A DNA stretch of 64,000 nucleotides from Peromyscus leucopus (lineage: Eukaryota > Chordata > Mammalia > Rodentia > Cricetidae). The stretch covers positions 28,137,997-28,201,996 of the forward strand of contig NC_051072.1 of the NCBI RefSeq assembly GCF_004664715.2. The letters are read 5' to 3'. The position numbers were made by a program, and so were the translations under genes. This document shows positions 47,646-57,393 of the stretch, one piece after another. Position 1 is the stretch's first letter; each line of letters begins with the position of its first letter. The notes under the pieces were generated by a model. That model saw only the letters and a list, made by a program, of their open reading frames with translations. It was not told where the DNA came from and made no database searches.

Positions 47646-48468
47646 AATATTGTCTCAGTGTTCTATTGCTCTGAAGAGATACCATGACTACAGAAACTTA
47701 TAAAAAAAACATTTACTTGGGGCTTGCTTACAGTTTCAGAGGTTTAGTTCACCATAGTCTTGGTGGGGAGCATGGCAGCACACAGACAGAGTAACTAAGA
47801 GTTCTATGTATGGATCTTCAGACAGCAGGAGGAGAAAGACTCCAGGCTTGGAATAGGATGTTTGGAACCTCAAAGCCCACCCCTAGTCGACACATTTCCA
47901 CCAATAATTAATAGGTCACACCTCCTAATCTTTTCAAATAGTGCCACTCCTGGTGACCAAGGGTTCAAATCTATGAGCCTATGGGGGCCATTCTCATACA
48001 AACCACCATAGTCTACTCCCTGGCCCCCATAGGCTTATAGCCATATCATAACACAAAATGCACTTAGTCCAATTTCAAGAGTCCCCATAGTCTATCACAG
48101 TCTCAACATTGTTTAAAAGTTCAAAGTATCTTCTGAGACTCATGCAGTCTCTTATTGTAATACTCTGTAAAACCAAAATCAAAAAGCAGATCACATACTT
48201 TCAACATGCAATATCACAGAATGTACATTACCATTCCAAAAGGGAGGAAACAGAGCATGGTGAGGAAATACTGGACCAAATCAAGACCCAAAACTAGCTG
48301 GGCAAACTCCAAACTCTGCATCTCCATGTTTGATGTCAAAGCACCCCTCAGATCTCCAATTCCTTTCAGCTTTGAATACAGCACATTTCTATCTCTTGGG
48401 CTGGTTCCATACCCAGTCTGCAGCTCTTCTAGGCAAATATCCCATCACTTTGGCATCTCTAACATCTT
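47646..48468 (+). mobile_element. Long-form RMER1-like repeat, left part
   Basis: The head 'ttctattgctctgaagagat' and 'agtgccactcctggtgacca' matches the short copies. It continues into a long extension ('ctccctggcccccataggct', 'gttcaaagtatcttctgaga', 'catctccatgtttgatgtc', 'cttgggctggttccataccc') that the short copies lack. A B1 splits it at 48469. It is the most complete family member here, about 1.35 kb without the B1. Confidence 0.65.
48451..48468. repeat. Target-site duplication, left copy (B1 at 48469)
   Basis: The 18-mer tggcatctctaacatctt is repeated exactly at 48625-48642. Confidence 0.92.
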
Positions 48469-48624
48469 TTTGTTTGTTTGTTTTTTGAGACAGGGTTTTT
48501 CTGTGTAGCTTTGTGCCGTTACAGAACTCACTCTATAGCCCAGGCTGGCCTTGAACTCATAGAGATCTGCCTGCCTCTGCCTCCTGAGTATTGGGATTAA
48601 AAGGCGTGCACCACCACTGCCCGG
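48469..48624 (-). mobile_element. B1 SINE with intact 18-bp target duplication
   Basis: 'ttgtttgtttgttttttgag', 'acagggtttttctgtgtagc' and 'caggctggccttgaactcat' then 'ggcgtgcaccaccactgccc' give a complete minus-strand B1, inserted in the long RMER1-like element. Confidence 0.93.
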
Positions 48625-49163
48625 TGGCATCTCTAACATCTTGGGGTCTCCAACAGAATTCAGGCTTCACCTTCACAGCCTTATGCAATGACCCTTCTGG
48701 GCCTCCATACAGAAATGCCTGGCAATCCTAGCCTCAGCAGCTCTCCTCAGCCATGAAGAGAAATCTCACAAGCCCTTTCATGTATCCTTGACTCTAAACC
48801 CAGAACCATGTGGCCAAACCTGCCAACTTTTTCTGCTTGCTGGAGCTGGAACTTGGCCCTCCTGTTCAAATACATTTTCACCAGTTTTCGATGGGTTCCT
48901 TCACTGCCTAAGCTTCTCTAATTTGTTTTTAAAAGTTGGAGGCTTATCTGGGTGGAGTCTTCCCTGAGGTAACCACTCCCATTATTCCATTTAGCACCAG
49001 GATTTTCTTTATACTTTGTCTCTTTGAGCATTGGACTTGGCTCCCTTAAACTTCCCTGTCCTCTTTTTGTCCTCAAACTGAACATTTTGTACTTTTCCTT
49101 GCTCAGCCTGTTCCTTTTCATTACAGAACTGCATGAGTGGTTACTAAAAACCACACACAATAC
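48625..49163 (+). mobile_element. Long-form RMER1-like repeat, right part
   Basis: After the second target-duplication copy it continues 'ggggtctccaacagaattca', 'ggcttcaccttcacagcct', 'gcctcagcagctctcctcag', 'cagaaccatgtggccaaacc' and 'catgagtggttactaaaaac'. The 80-codon minus-strand frame across it is not a gene. Confidence 0.6.
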
Positions 49164-49394
49164 AGTCTCTATTTATTCTCTCTGCCTGTCAGCCCCACCT
49201 ATCCTTTCTCCTGCCTCGCTATTGGCTGTTCATTTCTTTATTAGACCATCAGGTATTTTAGACAGGGAAAGCAACACAGCTTCACTGAGTTAAACAAATG
49301 TAACATAAGATAATGCAGCACATCTTTGCATCATTAAATAAATGTTCCACAACATAAACAAATGTAACACTTCTTAAAATAATATTCTACAACA
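49164..49394 (-). mobile_element. Truncated LTR, subfamily A
   Basis: Read on the minus strand it starts TGTTGTAGAATATTATTTTA, the same start as the solo LTR at 499. It stays colinear with it through 'ggcaggagaaaggatag' to 'gagagaataaatagaga', where it stops after about 230 bp. The 3' half is missing, and no target duplication can be assigned. Confidence 0.75.
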
Positions 49395-49675
49395 ATCTGT
49401 TTTTATCTATGCACCATTACTAGAGGTAGTGAATCCCTTGCTTTCTTTTCAAGAGTACATCTTCCCATTTTTACCTTTAAAAGAGGTACAGACTGCTTTA
49501 TAAAATTAATGGACCAGAGTATGAACATAATTACTGATGGCCCAATGCAGTTTTAAAAATAACATTTCAATAAAAGGCCAGAAAAAGTTTTTCATGAGTA
49601 TTGTTACACTTTTAAATTCACAAGTATTCTTGATGATAAATGAAGATCAATAGGAGACCACCATGAGTATTTACA

Positions 49676-49678
<3 letters not shown>
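49395..49678. other. Unassigned sequence
   Basis: Nothing recognised. Confidence 0.4.

Positions 49679-49768
<90 letters not shown>
49679..49768 (+). repeat. Compound (TC)n(AC)n microsatellite
   Basis: About 27 TC units followed directly by about 18 AC units. The S/L- and H/T-rich frames across it are artefacts. Confidence 0.97.
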
Positions 49769-49770
<2 letters not shown>

Positions 49771-49905
49771 GTATTTTATTCTAAATGTTTTCTCTTAACT
49801 ATAGATTTTACTGTACCTAAACATTTACAATCACATGACAAAATTCCAAAGACAAAGGTAAAACAAAGGAGGAAATTCAGAGGCCCTAAAAATACCACAA
49901 AAGGG

Positions 49906-49999
49906 AAATACACACAGACACACAGAGAGAGAGACAGAGACAGAGACAGAGACAGAGACAAACAGAGACAGAGAACAGAGAGACAGAGACAGAGAGAAC
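49906..49999 (+). repeat. (CAGAGA)n-type microsatellite
   Basis: CACA then GACAGA units with minor interruptions. Confidence 0.93.
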
Positions 50000-50044
50000 A
50001 CCCTGATTTCTAGTGTAAAGGGAAATCTTTAAGTGGCTACTGTG

Positions 50045-50130
50045 TGTCATGGACATAAAATATATTTTTAGTTCTTACAGTAGCCCTCTGAGTAAGGTAT
50101 CATGTCCCTTTACATATCAGAAAGACTAAC
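50045..50130 (+). mobile_element. MIR-like fragment
   Basis: 'cttacagtagccctctgagt', 'aaggtatcatgtccctttac' and 'catatcagaaagac' match the MIR core around 'acaaccctatgaggtagg' and the following 'cccattttacagatgagg'. Confidence 0.45.
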
Positions 50131-50225
50131 CAGGGGTTGAAGAAATCTATTAGGAAATAGGAAATATCCAGTTAGTGGGTAGCTTCCTAGAATAACTATT
50201 TCTTTTCTTTTTCTAATTTCTTTAA

Positions 50226-50230
<5 letters not shown>

Positions 50231-50272
<42 letters not shown>

Positions 50273-50421
50273 GTTTTTTGAGACAGGATTTCTCTGTGTA
50301 GTTTTGGTGCCTATCCTGGATCTCGCTCTGTAGACCAGGCTGGCCTCAAACTCACAGAGATCTGCCTGGCTCTGCCTCCCAAGTGCTGGGATTAAAGGTG
50401 TGCGCCACCACCACCCAGCAT
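50231..50421 (-). mobile_element. B1 SINE with long poly(A) tail
   Basis: About 41 T (50231-50271) are followed by 'gagacaggatttctctgtgt', 'ctggcctcaaactcacagag' and 'gctgggattaaaggtgtgcg'. Flanks tttaaaaact (50221-50230 and 50422-50431) form a 10-bp or longer target duplication. Confidence 0.92.
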
Positions 50422-51150
50422 TTTAAAAACTTTTTATTGATTCTTCGTGGGTTTCATATCATGCATCTCAATCCCACTCTTACCCTAATCCCTTCACACG
50501 ATCCCTCTTCCTTTGCAACAGACCCCCAAAATGAAACAAAATAAAATTGAAAAGAAAGAAAAAGAAAAGCCTCATGGTGGGAGCTGTAGTGTGACACAGT
50601 GAGTCACACCGTCCTTTAGTCCATACGTCTTTACTTGCAAGTGTTCATTGCAATGAGTCACTGGTCTGGTTCGAGGTTCTGCTGCACTATTGACACTTTG
50701 CCCTCACTGGGACTCCTCTTGGATGTCCTGCTGTTGTCCTGTGTCATGGAGATCCTGCAAGTTTGGGACTGCAGGACTGGCCCCTTTACATGCTCCAGCA
50801 GATCATAGATGAGGTGAATGTTGGGATAGGCCAACTCATAGCTCTGGACCTGGGTGGTTGCTGGGTTCATCAGCCCTCTGGCTCTCCCTCATCCTCAATA
50901 CCAGAACAACTATTTGCTTATCATTCATAAGAAAATTGGAAATATTTCCCTTTTAATTAAAAAGAAAAGTAAAGCAAAATAATATAAAAACAAAACAAAA
51001 CAAAACAAAGGATAGCCACCAAAGTTTTGAAAAAGATCAAAAGGCAAGTTTAGATTGTGGTTGTGGGTCTCTATTAGAGTGTTGTTGGCCCAGCATGCTG
51101 AAGGCCATGGCTTCACCCTCAGTATTGGAAAGGACAAGGAGGCCAGTCAC
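50422..51150. repeat. Unclassified abundant rodent repeat
   Basis: 'ttattgattcttcgtgggtt', 'catgcatctcaatcccac', 'tcattgcaatgagtcactgg', 'gtgtcatggagatcctgca', 'cagatcatagatgaggtgaa' and 'ggccatggcttcaccctcag' form a module I recall as common in rodent genomes and possibly L1-associated. A 70-codon minus-strand frame (50658-50870) runs through it without a recognisable domain. A (CAAAA)n tract sits at about 50984-51008. Confidence 0.45.
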
Positions 51151-51379
51151 TGCAAACCAAGTTGCTTTTAAACTTTATATTTGTTAGTAGCTCTGTTGAG
51201 AACATGCTCTGCCCGTGTGTAGTTGTAAGATGTAACAGCAGAGATCCCTTGGGTCTCTCTATTTTCCTCCAAGGTTATCATTTTAAGAAACTATAGTTCA
51301 ATCTTGAGAGTATGCTAAAGGCAGCTCACTACTTTCACACCTACTTCTCAGTTCTACCCTCGCCACCATCTTCAACATT

Positions 51380-51414
<35 letters not shown>

Positions 51415-51420
51415 GTGTTG
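51380..51420 (+). repeat. (TG)n microsatellite
   Basis: TG units with one TTTG interruption. Confidence 0.95.
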
Positions 51421-51639
51421 CAGTGTGTACTTCTGTCATGCACATACCACACCAACTTAGATGTCATACCATCTAAGTTAAGATAACAGAGTAGTTCCAT
51501 CACAAGGACCTCTTCTATGACTATGTAAAAATCACACCCACCTCTTCCCTCTCTTGCTCAGAGTCCCTAACCCCTGAGAATCACTAATGTGCTCTCTGCT
51601 CCTAAAATGTTATCATTCTAAAAATGTTATAAATGAAAT

Positions 51640-52085
51640 AACATGTATGTATCCTTTAGTATTGTCCTTTTTAACTCTGTAATTTCCTGAGGATTCATCC
51701 TGGTTGTTGTGCATATTAGCAGGATATTATTTTTTACTGTGGAGTGACATTCCACATATGGATTTGCTAATTTGATTAAACATTCACACACCGAAGGACA
51801 TATGGAATTCTTCTCGTTTGGGACTGATGCTGACATTTGCTTATAAGGTTTTACATGGATACAACCTTTGATTTTTGAAATGAAATATTGCATTTGCAGA
51901 GTCATCTACTGAGTTACTTGTTAAGTTTGATTAGAAACTGCCAAAATGCTTTGGGTTTGCTACACACTTTTCATTTTCTACAGCCATGCATGGGTGGGTT
52001 AGTGTCTTCACACCCTCACCAGCACTTGGCTGTCACTGCTTCATTTGAGTCACTATTGACTGTATCACGATATCTCATTGGGTTT
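51640..52085 (-). mobile_element. Ancient mammalian L1 (L1M-like) fragment
   Basis: The plus strand reads as the antisense of the L1 3' end: 'tgtggagtgacattccacat', 'attaaacattcacacaccga', 'aggacatatggaattcttct' and 'gaaactgccaaaatgctttg', then 'ttcacaccctcaccagcact' and 'gatatctcattgggtttcat'. This order is characteristic of old mammalian L1s. It contains no open coding frame. Confidence 0.7.
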
Positions 52086-52308
52086 CATATTACTTATTTA
52101 TTTATTTTGCAGTATGCCTGTTGCTCTTGCAAAGAACCTGAGTTGGGTTTTCAGCACCTATATATGGCTTACAACCTTCTAAGTTCCTCTTCTAGGGGAT
52201 TTGACGCCCTCTTCTGCCTTCTGGAGTTACTTTATGCAGGTGGTGCAGGTCAAACACTCATATACATAAAGTGAAAGTAAATAAATCCTTAAAAAAAAAA
52301 AACAGTCC
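52086..52308 (+). mobile_element. B2 SINE, diverged
   Basis: 'ttgctcttgcaaagaacctg', 'agttgggttttcagcaccta', 'ggggatttgacgccctcttc' and 'tgccttctggagttactt' follow the B2 order. It ends in 'taaataaatcctt' and an A run at about 52291-52302. Confidence 0.75.
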
Positions 52309-53317
52309 ATGCAAAATACGATGCCTTTGACAGCTTCTTGGAATATTTTAGTGGATATGTTTTGGCATAACTGTTCGTCATTTGGAATAGGCAAAGGAGT
52401 TTTATACATATGGGTAATTTGATCTTCTGTGATATGGTCTTGATACAATAGAAAATTACAATAGAAAATTTCCTTATCAATTTATGGCCATGTGAAATAT
52501 ACATGGGCCTACTCCCCATAAAAGAGGGTTAATTATTTCACTATCTGATTTTTCTTTTCTACCAACAGGAATTTCTTTTCAGTTTATGAGTTAGTTTACT
52601 TCTGTACGTATGCTCAGCTCTACCACCGGCTCACATGTCCTTGGAACATTTCTGCTTCTCCTCGACATTACAGATAACAATGAGGTCATTTCACAATTGC
52701 TGCGTTTCTGCAAAGCACAGCTGGTTCTGTTTGGCTAGTGGCATTCTCGTCGCTGCATTTCCTGAGTCACCAGAATATTTCAATTGACCCCTTCAGAACA
52801 GATTGTATTTATGCGATCTCCTTCAACAATAAAACATCCATAATCAAATGGCTACAATAGCTACTGAATAGTGTGCTCCCCTATTCCGGGCCAGGATCAT
52901 TTCATTTCATATGCTTTCAACAGCCCTATTATTTCTCTGAAACTCTGAAGTTTAAATTTTATAAAATCAAGCATATGCATATTTGATTTTTGTTCTCCAA
53001 CCATTTCTTCCTCATGGGTTGCCATTGTGGAAGAGTTTCTTCTGTGACTTTGAATAAATCATAAGTCACAAATTACTTGATCTCCTTATTGTTTTTCGGG
53101 GGTTTGTCTATCAAGTCACTTTTCTGCTTCTTAAATATGCCTACAATTTTGTTGAAAAAAAAACTATGATATAGTTAAGGATGTGATGTTATGCATATAA
53201 AATATAATTTCAAGGATGCTCAAATAATCTCTTATGGTGTTCATACCCTCCCTTCATAAAATTGGAAAATTCAACCCTCACATGTCATTGTTTGCTGAGT
53301 TATTTCTCTCCACCAGA
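52309..53317. other. Unassigned sequence with MIR-like scraps
   Basis: Weak MIR-like patches at 52860-52960 ('ccgggccaggatcatttcat', 'caacagccctattatttctc') and at about 53025-53090 ('gtgactttgaataaatcata'). No gene recognised. Confidence 0.35.
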
Positions 53318-53400
53318 AGTTTAAGCTCTTAAAGGTGAAACCATATTTTTTTTTAACTACAGTATCCCTAGCATATTACACAATGTTGGTTAATAAGGTC
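53318..53400 (+). mobile_element. L2-like LINE 3' end fragment
   Basis: 'gtttaagctcttaaaggtga', then 'acagtatccctagcatatta' and 'cacaatgttggttaataag' resemble the L2 3' end, as at 45478. Confidence 0.4.
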
Positions 53401-53625
53401 CTTATGTCATTAGCAATTTGTTACTTTTTAGTTCCAAATCTACCCTTCCTTGCCTGAAAAACTAAGTTGGAGGTAGCAAAGACTTTTTTTTTCAACCTTG
53501 TGATATTTTGTCCATCCTTGCCAGTATGAGGTGCTATGCAGGAAGAGATGTCTCTTCTTCTGCTATGATTTATCTGCCAGCATCTTGCAGCTCACTTTTT
53601 CTGCCACCCAGCTCCTGCATCATGC
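53401..53625. other. Unassigned sequence left of the hexanucleotide array
   Basis: Nothing recognised. It is uncertain whether this belongs to the host flank or to the retroviral element on the right. Confidence 0.35.
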
Positions 53626-53764
53626 GAGGTAGAGGTAGAGGTAGAGGTAGAGGTAGAGGTAGAGGTAGAGGTAGAGGTAGAGGTGTAGGTAGAGGTAGAG
53701 GTAGAGGTAGAGGTAGAGGTAGAGGTAGAGGTAGAGGTAGAGGTAGAGGTAGAGGTAGAGGAGG
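53626..53764 (+). repeat. (GGTAGA)n hexanucleotide array
   Basis: About 22-23 units of AGGTAG with one unit changed (GTGTAGGTAG near 53683). As a hexamer it keeps frame on both strands, giving a Gly-Arg frame on plus and a Pro-Leu frame on minus. No promoter, signal or domain accompanies either frame. Confidence 0.95.
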
Positions 53765-54046
53765 TGCCTTTTGAACAAACTGCAGAAGATGGAATGAATA
53801 TAAGTATATTAGAATTAATAAGAAATATATTTGCAAATCTAATTAGGAGACAAGGAAACAGACATTCATAAAAGAAATGACTGCTTTATTAAATGGGAAA
53901 CAAACTTCAGAAAATCTGGCTGTCTTAAATAGTTGCTTTACCTTAAAGTTCCTTATAAGAAATCAATGCTAAATATCACCGCTGCTAATAATATCAGGAG
54001 TTAAAGCTAATGAAGTGAAAATACTAAATTCTGAAAACATAAAACA

Positions 54047-54363
54047 GGTATTCCTCATAATCCTCAGGGACAAGGTATTGTGGAAAGGGCTCATAACAGT
54101 CTTAAAATACAACTTCAAATAATAAAAGGAAGAAATTTACCCTCAATCGCCACATAATGCATTAAATCATGCTTTTTGTTCTGAACTTTTTGAATTTGGA
54201 TGTCTATAAACAGTCTGCTGCAGATAGATTTTGGCACAGTGGCACCCAAGCGACTTTCGCTCAAATGAAATGGAAAGATCCCTGCTCGGGATTATGGAAG
54301 GGTCCCGATCCTGTGTTAATATGGGGTCGAGGACATGTTTGTGTTTTTTTTACAAGAGAATGA
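54047..54363 (+). pseudogene. Broken retroviral integrase (pol) C-terminal segment
   Basis: The first frame from 54047 reads the integrase motif [12 protein letters not shown] (residues 5-16), which in retroviral integrases follows the last catalytic aspartate and contains the third catalytic acid (the E of VERAH). It then meets an in-frame TAA after the residues SIAT. A second frame (54169-54363) carries FLNLD, SAADRFW, LWKGPDPVL and GRGHVCVF, typical of the betaretrovirus-like integrase C-terminal domain. The two frames differ, so at least one frameshift and one stop separate them. The upstream zinc-binding and first two catalytic acid regions are missing. It is a dead relic with no intact enzyme. 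Confidence 0.75.
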
Positions 54364-56660
54364 AGCTCAGTGGTTACTGGAGCATTTGTTAAGGAGCATG
54401 GAACTAAGAAAAGTCAGTTCCAATGACGTTCCTATAAAGGAACCAGAATGAAAGTGGCTCGATTAGTATTTGAGTTTTTGTCACTGGTTTAATGCAAACA
54501 GTGAGGAAATAGAGTTCAGAGCTGTGCCGCTTTTGGCTTTACTAGTTCCTTTGGAAAAATACTTTATATCACGTTTGTTTGAATTGCAGTTCTAAGGGGA
54601 GCTATTATGAATTTGGGTGAAGGAACAGCCTCTAGTTAAAAACCGTTTACCACTGACAGTACATCTCTGCCGGTTCGAAAGACCGAGAGAACTCGGCAAC
54701 TTTGGGGTGTGGCTTTGTCCGGAGAATGTTACAACCCCCTAGCAACAAGTATCACAACTCTATAATGACAACACTCACTAAATCCAGTGCTTTATAACAA
54801 AGCTGACTATAAACTCTAAACTTTAGAAATGATGTACGTACTTCCTGTCTAGTTAAGAGAATCTTTCTAATAGAGATAGTGATAATAATTAAGAGTGAGA
54901 AGTAGAAAGATGGAAATAAGATGTGAGTTTGTAGAAAATATTCTCTTGTTAGTCTCTGTGTTAAGAAATCTTTAGGTGTTTGCTAAGTTAAATATATGCT
55001 AATGGTAGCCCTATATAAGTTTGTAAAATAGAACTATAGAATTTTTTTAAGAATATAAGCTTGCAAGAAGTATCTAAGGTAATCTTAAGACATGTAGTAA
55101 TAAGCGTGTAAGATGCTAGTTGTAAATGTAAGTTTAAATAAGAAATAAGAAGATGGAATGAATATAAGTATATAAGAATTAATAAGAAATATATTTGCTA
55201 AAGTAGTTCTATAGTTTTCTTAAGGAGTATAAATAAGTAGATATTAATGTTGTATGTGAGTTTGTAAAAACATGTAAACGTTGAATGTGAGTCTAAATGC
55301 TTTGAAAGGCAAAATATGTTATATGTGGGTTTGTAAAGAGTAAATGTTAAGCGTGTGTCTATTCTTAATGTATATGGTGAAAACACCTGAAACACAGAAG
55401 CTAGTGTCCTAGTAGACTGCAAAGCAGGCAGTAGAGTGGTTTCAAAAGCTCCAGAAGCTGCTAAGAAGCTAAGAATGGCGGACACCAGAACCAGCACAAG
55501 GTATCCACGGCTGAGATCCATGGAATATCAATGCAGCACAGAAAAACCTGAGCTAACAGCAAAAACGGTGCGGTTTAAAATATTGCTATAACTAAAAAGG
55601 TCTGTCTGTGAGAACAAAAGTTGCAGAGACGCTTGTTTGAACAAAAATTACTAACTGCAAAAAGTTTTGGTTGAAAAATGTCTCTTCATATTTGGAAGTG
55701 AAAGCCTGATACCAGAATTTTTCTTGTTTGAACTTTTTTAACTTAAAAATGAGATAAAATTACAAAAAGATTTTGGTTATGGATTTCTCATATTTGGAAG
55801 GCTAGTACCAGAATTTATCATTTGAATTTTAAGACTTAAATGAAATAAACAATAGAGATTTCATTGCAATGGGACAGTTTTGAGTACTGACCTATGAACG
55901 GTTTTCTGGAATTGGGTTAAAAATGGAACTGTTTAAATGAAGAAATTTATTTCTACTTAGAATCAAGATGCAATTTTGTGTATGCATATATGCTTTATTA
56001 ACTGGTGATTTATGAATTGTTTTGTGGAACTGTTTATGTAAAAATGCAATTACTTATGGAACTGGTTTTGTGTTACAAATGGAACTGTTTAGACAGAAAA
56101 GTTTGGGTTCCTCTAACTAGGTTTGAGTTTTTGTTAAAAAATTATACAGAAAAGGAGGAGTTATGAGATTGAATTATGTTCACAGAAACCTATTGATATT
56201 AATGCACCCTGGTTTTGTGGAGTTGAGGAAATGTTTAAGTTTGATGTGAATACATTGAAGTTTTTCCTGTGTTTTGTTAACAAGAAAATTCAAATGACTG
56301 AGTTAAAGTTGTAAGACGGAGAAAATTGTTAACTATATATAGTACCATATATGCTAATTCAAATGGTTCTGTTAAGAGTTTGCTTTGAGTTGTAAGATTG
56401 AGATAATTGTGACTATGTATAGCAATATTTATGTTAACCTGTTAATGGTAATTATGAAGCTAAGGGATTCTTTAAGTTTGTAGTCGCCTTAAGAGTTTTT
56501 GGTTTAGAAAGGGCTTGAGGCAGCTAAGACTGCTGTGGTCACCTTGGACCTAATTCAAAAGAGAAATGCCATCTATATCATCCTCTACTCCCATACTGGG
56601 AGGTGTGACAGCTATGGAGATTACTATAAGCCATTAATAGTTTTTTTTTTTTAATATATT

Positions 56661-56675
56661 AAAGGGAAGGGAGGA
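56661..56675 (+). other. Retroviral polypurine tract
   Basis: The purine run aaagggaagggagga ends three bases before the TGTGGGAG start of the LTR. This is the primer site for plus-strand DNA synthesis in retroviral replication. Confidence 0.65.
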
Positions 56676-56678
56676 CCT

Positions 56679-57023
56679 GTGGGAGCCCATTCTTGGGTTC
56701 CTCGTGGCTTTACCCAGCAGGTCCGAATAGAGGATGATCAGGACCACGGGCCTGAGTGCAAGTGTCTGAGATGGTGTGCACTTGGCTGTGCTGGGGGAGG
56801 AGATCTTTTGCTCCACCCCTTGGTGTCTCTATAAAAAACCCTGGGCCAGAGACAGTCAGGGCCTGTTGGAATAGGTTCCAGGCCCTCTCGAGGCTATCCT
56901 TTATTTTCTATCTATTTATCTCCGCAAGATTTTCCACTATAAATCCTTCTATCTAATATTTCCTGCTGCTCGCATTCAAGAAAACTCTGGGGAACTGTGG
57001 GGGTGGTGGGTAAACGCCCCACA
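56679..57023 (+). mobile_element. 3' LTR of the endogenous retrovirus
   Basis: A 345-bp element from TGTGGGAGCCC to CGCCCCACA. It has a TATA-type sequence (tctctataaaaaacc, about 56827-56840). The sequence 'aaaactctggggaactgtgg' precedes the end. Its right edge abuts URR1 sequence starting 'ctatgggtcacaac'. It differs from LTR subfamilies A and B. No matching 5' LTR exists in the window. Confidence 0.7.
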
Positions 57024-57198
57024 CTATGGGTCACAACTCTTTTGCATATCCTGCATATCAGATATTTACATTACAATTCCTAACAGTAGCAAAATTACAG
57101 CTGTGAAGTACTGATGAAATAATTTTATGGTTGGAGGTCACCACACTATGAGCAACTGTATTAACTGGTCACAGCATTAGGAAGGTTGAGAACCATTG
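57024..57198 (+). mobile_element. URR1-like transposon, 5'-truncated by the retroviral LTR
   Basis: 'ctatgggtcacaactctttt', 'tatttacattacaattccta' and 'aattttatggttggaggtc' then 'ggaaggttgagaaccattg' give a URR1 lacking only its first 14 or so bases. The missing end is exactly where the LTR stops, so the retrovirus inserted into, or was fused to, the URR1. Confidence 0.8.
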
Positions 57199-57224
57199 CT
57201 CTAAGGGATCTTCTTAGCCCTCTT

Positions 57225-57393
57225 TTAAACGTTATTGTTTTGTTATGTTGTTTGTTATTTCTGCAATGCATGTGTCATGACATTCATGTAAAAGTCAGAG
57301 GACAACTTTTGGGAGTCAACTTTAGGTACCAAACTTGGGTGGTCAGGGTTGCAACGCATGTGCTTTTACCTGCTGAGGCATTTTACCAGCCCA
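57225..57393 (-). mobile_element. B3-like SINE
   Basis: 'gcatgtgtcatgacattcat', 'gtcagaggacaacttttggg', 'agtcaactttaggtaccaaa' and 'tacctgctgaggcattttac' are the antisense of a B3/B2-type element. Confidence 0.65.

Larger units (their letters stand above)
53784..56678 (+). mobile_element. Internal region of a 5'-deleted class II endogenous retrovirus
   Basis: The assignment rests on a recognisable integrase tail (54047-54363), a polypurine tract immediately before an LTR (56661-56675), and the LTR itself. No gag, protease, reverse transcriptase, envelope or 5' LTR was recognised. Sequence from about 54400 to 56650 is A/T-rich, full of stops and partly built of imperfect repeats; it may be decayed envelope or non-coding sequence. 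The left boundary is uncertain: I start it at a 54-bp sequence repeated at 55148-55201. Relationship to the rodent mys/MYSERV group is possible but not shown here. Confidence 0.6.

Noticed and set aside
50658..50870. 70-codon minus-strand frame
   Set aside because: It lies within a module I recall as an abundant rodent repeat, so the frame is repeat-derived rather than a host gene.
53508..53774. Gly-Arg repeat protein frame and its antisense Pro-Leu frame
   Set aside because: Both come from the (GGTAGA)n array, which keeps frame on either strand; there is no supporting signal or domain.
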